Of a stretch of 64,000 nt of DNA, positions 61,000-64,000 are shown one piece after another. The DNA comes from Mangrovimicrobium sp048323675 (GTDB lineage: Bacteria; Pseudomonadota; Gammaproteobacteria; Pseudomonadales; Halieaceae). Position 1 is the stretch's first letter, and the number at the start of each line of letters is the position of its first letter. The notes beneath the pieces were generated by a model. It ran no database searches and was not told the DNA's origin. It was given only the letters and a program-made list of their open reading frames with translations. The DNA is taken from positions 124,001 to 188,000 of the forward strand of contig NZ_JBLWFK010000007.1 of assembly GCF_048323675.1 (NCBI RefSeq), written 5' to 3'. Both the position numbers and the translations under genes were made by a program.

Positions 61000-62760
61000 T
61001 CAGGGCAGGTTTGCGCCGAGGCCGCTTTCCGGCAGCGAATCGATAGCCTGTAACACCGTGCCGGGGGTCAGTATCTGCGGCAGGATCAGCGGTTCGGCCT
61101 GCGCGTCGGCGGGATAGAGCAGGTAAAGCGGGATGCCGGTACGTCCGTAGCGGGCGATGAAGTGGGCAATCGCCGGGTCGTGGTTGGTCCAGTCGGCCAC
61201 CATATAGGCCACGCCGCGCTGGCGGAATGCCTCCTGGACATCGTTGCGGGAGAGCACTGCGGCCTCGTTGGCGAGGCAGGTAATGCACCAGTCAGCGGTG
61301 ACATCGACGAATACCGGGACGCCTTCAGCGCGCAGTTCCGCCAGGCTGTCCTCCGTCCAGCGGAGGTAATCGGCGCTGCTGGCAGTGCTGTCGCCGCGCG
61401 GGTCGAGGTTGTGCAGGCTGCCCAGCGCGATGGTGGCGCCCGCGAAAGCCACCGCGAGCCAGCGCCGCCACTGGCCGAGCTGCCACAGCCACAGCGCCAG
61501 CGCCAGGGTCACGGCGCCACCCAGCACCGCGGCCATGGTATTCACCCCGGTCTGCCGACCGGCGACCCAGAGCAGCCAGACCGCGGCGGCATACAGCGGG
61601 AAGGCGAGAAACTGTTTGAGGGTCTCCATCCACGGCCCCGGCGCGGGCATTATCCGCCGCGCGGTCCTGCTGTAGCCGAACAGCAGCAGGGGGGCGGCCA
61701 TGCCGCAGCCGAGGCTGGCGAAAACCAGCAGGCTGATGGCCGGCGGTTGGGTCACCGCGAAGCCCAGTGCGGTGCCCATAAAGGGTGCGGTGCAGGGGCT
61801 GGCGACCACCACGGCAAGGACGCCGGTGAAAAAGCTGCCGCCGAGCCCGCCGCGGGAAGCCAGGCCGCTGCCGGCATTCATCAGGCTACCGCCGAGGTGC
61901 ACCACGCCGGACAGTGACAGGCCCATCGCCAGGAACAGGTAAGCCAGGGCGATGACAAAGCCCGGGGCCTGCAGCTGGAAGCCCCAGCCCACCGCGCGTC
62001 CCGCCTGTTGCAGGGCAATCAGTACCGCGGCAATGGCGACGAAACTGGTGACCACGCCGAGGGTATAGACCCAGCTGTGCAGGTGCCGGTTGTGCTCGCT
62101 GCTGTTGGCGAAGCTGAGTACCTTGAGGGAGAGTATCGGGAAGACGCAGGGCATCAGGTTGAGAATTGCCCCGCCGAGAAAGGCCAGCAGCAGCATGTAG
62201 GGCAGGGCGCCCGCGGTTTTACTGGCGGCTGTTGTCGCCGTTGCGGGAGGGGTGACCGATTTGCGCAGCGGGGCAACCGGGGACGCCGTGCCGCTGGCGG
62301 GGTCCAGCAGGAAGGCCTCGGTGCGCGGCGGATAGCACAGGCCGGCGTCGGCGCAGCCCTGGTAGGTCGCCTCGATCCGGTCGCCGGGGACCAGGGGGGT
62401 GGCCAGTGCCAGGTTGATGTCGGCGTCGTTGTAATAGACCTGCACTTCGCCGAAGAACTCGTCAGTGCGTTGCAGGGCCGGGGGAAATTCGGCCTCGAGC
62501 TCGACCGCCACGCCGCCCGCGGCCGGCACCAGCCGGAACTTGAAACTGTGCTGGTAGAGGTAGTAGGCCTCGGTGATCTGCCAGTACAGGCGCAGTTGCT
62601 GGCTGCCTTCGATTTCCACGTTCAGCCGGTAGGCTTCTTCAACCGGCAGGAACTGCTGAGTCTCCCCAGCGCCGAAACCGGTGCCGGAACTGCCGGGAAA
62701 ACCCTGGCCCAGGGAAGCGGGAATGAACAATAGCAGGCAGAGGACTAGCAGGGTGCGCAT
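61000..62760 (-). CDS. dsbD: Thiol:disulfide interchange protein
   Basis: Moves electrons from cytoplasmic thioredoxin across the inner membrane to periplasmic disulfide-handling proteins. The 586 residues have a signal peptide (MRTLLVLCLLLFIPASLG) and an N-terminal domain with the Cys pair in YQGCADAGLCYPP. The eight-helix membrane domain has Cys in LNLMPCVFPILSLK and VVASPCTAPFMG. The C-terminal thioredoxin domain has DWCITCLANE (CxxC). All three Cys pairs needed for the relay are present. It is divergent from a copper-chaperone gene. Confidence 0.94.
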   Translation of the reverse strand: MRTLLVLCLLLFIPASLGQGFPGSSGTGFGAGETQQFLPVEEAYRLNVEIEGSQQLRLYWQITEAYYLYQHSFKFRLVPAAGGVAVELEAEFPPALQRTDEFFGEVQVYYNDADINLALATPLVPGDRIEATYQGCADAGLCYPPRTEAFLLDPASGTASPVAPLRKSVTPPATATTAASKTAGALPYMLLLAFLGGAILNLMPCVFPILSLKVLSFANSSEHNRHLHSWVYTLGVVTSFVAIAAVLIALQQAGRAVGWGFQLQAPGFVIALAYLFLAMGLSLSGVVHLGGSLMNAGSGLASRGGLGGSFFTGVLAVVVASPCTAPFMGTALGFAVTQPPAISLLVFASLGCGMAAPLLLFGYSRTARRIMPAPGPWMETLKQFLAFPLYAAAVWLLWVAGRQTGVNTMAAVLGGAVTLALALWLWQLGQWRRWLAVAFAGATIALGSLHNLDPRGDSTASSADYLRWTEDSLAELRAEGVPVFVDVTADWCITCLANEAAVLSRNDVQEAFRQRGVAYMVADWTNHDPAIAHFIARYGRTGIPLYLLYPADAQAEPLILPQILTPGTVLQAIDSLPESGLGANLP

Positions 62761-62857
62761 AGGGTATCCAGTCGGTCAGCACGGGTACGGGGTGCGGGCG
62801 CAGTTTAACAGCTGCCGGTCTGGCCCCCAATGCACTGCGGCCGCCGGGCTGCAGTGG

Positions 62858-62878
62858 TATAGTGTCAGACGTCTGACA
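62858..62878 (+). promoter_or_regulatory. -10 box and 16-bp operator-like palindrome of the copper-chaperone gene
   Basis: A -10-like TATAGT (62858-62863) runs directly into TGTCAGACGTCTGACA (62863-62878), a perfect 16-bp palindrome over the expected transcription start. The -35 is poor, as for an activator-dependent promoter, or the palindrome is where a repressor binds. It does not match the CueR or CopY patterns I know. It lies 32 bp before the GTG start and 103 bp from the divergent dsbD start. Confidence 0.5.
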
Positions 62879-62909
62879 GCCATAATAGTTTCTTCCGGAG
62901 TCCTTTTCC

Positions 62910-63377
62910 GTGTCGTTCCCCCGCATCACCTTATCCCCGCTCATCCTGCTGTGGGCGGCCTGTGCCGCGTCCGCCGGGGCGCTGGCTGAAGACCTTGCCC
63001 TTAGCGGCGCCTGGGTGCGGGCCCTGCCCCCCGGCCAGCCGATGACGGCAGCGTACCTGGATATCGAAAATACCGGCAGCGTGCCGGTTGTGGTGACTGG
63101 TGCGACGGTCGAGGGAGCGGGCAGGGCGGAAATACACGCCACCCGGATGGAGAATGGCCTCACCCGCATGGAACATTTGACTACACTGACAGTACAGCCC
63201 GGGCAGGTAGTCTCGCTGGCGCCCGGCGATATGCACCTGATGCTTTTCGACCTCGCCGGCATGCCGAGCCCGGGAGAGCGGCGCCGGTTGTGCCTGCAGT
63301 TTGGCGCCGGGGAAGAATTGTGTACGGATGCGATTGTCAGCAAGAGCGCGGCCGCCAGCGGCCACCAGCACCACTGA
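62910..63377 (+). CDS. Periplasmic copper chaperone, PCu(A)C family
   Basis: Probably delivers Cu(I) to the CuA site of cytochrome c oxidase, as described for PCu(A)C proteins. The 155 residues have a signal peptide (MSFPRITLSPLILLWAACAA, cleavage after ALA) and the single PCuAC domain. Metal ligands fit the family HxnMx21-22HxM pattern: EIHATRMENGLTRMEHL, then APGDMHLMLF. A short His-rich tail (GHQHH) may add affinity. The start is GTG with CCGGAG nine bases upstream. Its divergent neighbour dsbD could supply reducing power to keep the metal site ready, which is inference. Confidence 0.9.
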   Translation: MSFPRITLSPLILLWAACAASAGALAEDLALSGAWVRALPPGQPMTAAYLDIENTGSVPVVVTGATVEGAGRAEIHATRMENGLTRMEHLTTLTVQPGQVVSLAPGDMHLMLFDLAGMPSPGERRRLCLQFGAGEELCTDAIVSKSAAASGHQHH

Positions 63378-63407
63378 TACCTACTGTCACCAGGAGACGG
63401 ACAGCGA

Positions 63408-64000
63408 ATGAATACAGCGAAAGAATTGGTCTCGGACTGGCGCGACACCCTGATCGAGAAACTCCCCGAGGGGCGACTGTTCCGCTGGGTGGCGCTGTTC
63501 GTTGTCTTGTACCTGTTGATTGCCATAGTGTTCGGCATGTACTGGAGTGTCAGCCCCGGTGGTTTTGATGTGCGGAAGAAGGCGGCTGATTATGCCGCCG
63601 AGGACGGGGGAGATGTGGTCACCGGTTCCGTCACCACCGCCGCCCTGCTGGGGGTGATGGAGACGCTGCTGCACAAACCCGGCGGCTACCTGCACAATGA
63701 TCGTTTTCCCCCGGGACTGTGGCTCGACAACATGCCCAACTGGGAGTACGGCGCCCTGGTGCAGGTGCGCGACCTGTCCCGGGCGATGCGCGAATCCTTC
63801 AGCCGCTCCCAGTCACAATCCAAGGAGGACAAGGACCTGGCGGAGGCGGAGCCGCGCTACCATTTCGATTCCGACAGCTGGGTGCTGCCTTCCAGTGAAT
63901 CGGAGTACGGCAAGGCGCAGGCCTTCACCCGGGCCTATTTCAAGCGCCTGTCCGACTCCAGCAACCCGGACGCCCAGTTCTATGCGCGGGCCGACAACCT
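63408..64000 (+). CDS. DUF2333 family protein, 3' end cut off
   Basis: The first 197 residues of a DUF2333 protein; the rest lies outside the window. A cytoplasmic start (MNTAKELVSDWRDTLIEKL) is followed by one membrane helix (ALFVVLYLLIAIVFGMYW) and a probably periplasmic region. That region has the family blocks LLHKPGGYLHNDRFPPGLWLDNMPNWEYG (in parts), VRDLSRAMRESFSRSQSQSKEDKDL and a following AEPRYHFDSDSW. The family is found in pseudomonads and relatives and has no known function. It is 30 bp after the copper-chaperone gene on the same strand. Confidence 0.88.
   Translation, partial: MNTAKELVSDWRDTLIEKLPEGRLFRWVALFVVLYLLIAIVFGMYWSVSPGGFDVRKKAADYAAEDGGDVVTGSVTTAALLGVMETLLHKPGGYLHNDRFPPGLWLDNMPNWEYGALVQVRDLSRAMRESFSRSQSQSKEDKDLAEAEPRYHFDSDSWVLPSSESEYGKAQAFTRAYFKRLSDSSNPDAQFYARADN

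Overview
The window comes from a gammaproteobacterium of moderately high GC. It is most like the marine Cellvibrionales/Spongiibacterales-type lineages (Halieaceae, Microbulbiferaceae and relatives). This rests on gene content and order: rpoD-dnaG-yqeY-rpsU diverging from tsaD-folB-folK; lptD-surA-pdxA next to amgK-murU; aroQ-accB-accC-prmA; dusB-fis-purH-purD; and a Vfr-type Crp diverging from an OsmC-family gene. Genus and species cannot be decided from the sequence alone.

Layout. 1-9,918 is the macromolecular-synthesis block (rpoD cut by the window edge, dnaG, yqeY, rpsU), then tsaD-folB-folK reading right, then cca, apaH, apaG and rsmA reading left. 9,919-37,818 is a surface-glycan island of about 28 kb. 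37,819-42,508 is pdxA, surA and lptD reading left. 42,616-49,620 is amgK-murU, rpe, a structured non-coding stretch, an apparent trp leader peptide and trpEGDC. 49,690-57,334 holds a TPR-methyltransferase, crp, an OsmC-family gene, coq7, purD, purH, fis and dusB. 57,519-63,377 holds prmA, accC, accB, aroQ, dsbD and a PCu(A)C copper chaperone. A DUF2333 gene runs off the right edge.

The island sits inside what is, in Escherichia coli and many relatives, one contiguous lptD-surA-pdxA-rsmA-apaG-apaH operon. It carries an ABC glycan exporter (Wzm/Wzt), UDP-galactopyranose mutase, two galactofuranosyltransferase-like enzymes (one with GlfT2-like full-length architecture), a membrane sugar-phosphate transferase that can start a lipid-linked glycan, several further glycosyltransferases, two sulfotransferases, two FkbM methyltransferases, two other methyltransferases, a glycosyltransferase-methyltransferase fusion, a GtrII-like membrane glycosyltransferase and several unrecognised membrane or glycosyltransferase-like proteins. 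The inferred product is an exported galactofuranose-containing glycan, probably sulfated and methylated. The middle of the island (about 21-29 kb) is clearly AT-richer than the flanks, which suggests acquisition by transfer.

The most notable regulatory features are four. A 22-codon leader peptide ends in Trp-Arg-Trp-stop, lies behind a good sigma-70 promoter and precedes trpE. Two multi-hairpin inverted-repeat elements lie between rpe and that leader. A perfect 16-bp palindrome lies just after the -10 box of the copper-chaperone gene. A 15-bp palindrome lies upstream of crp.
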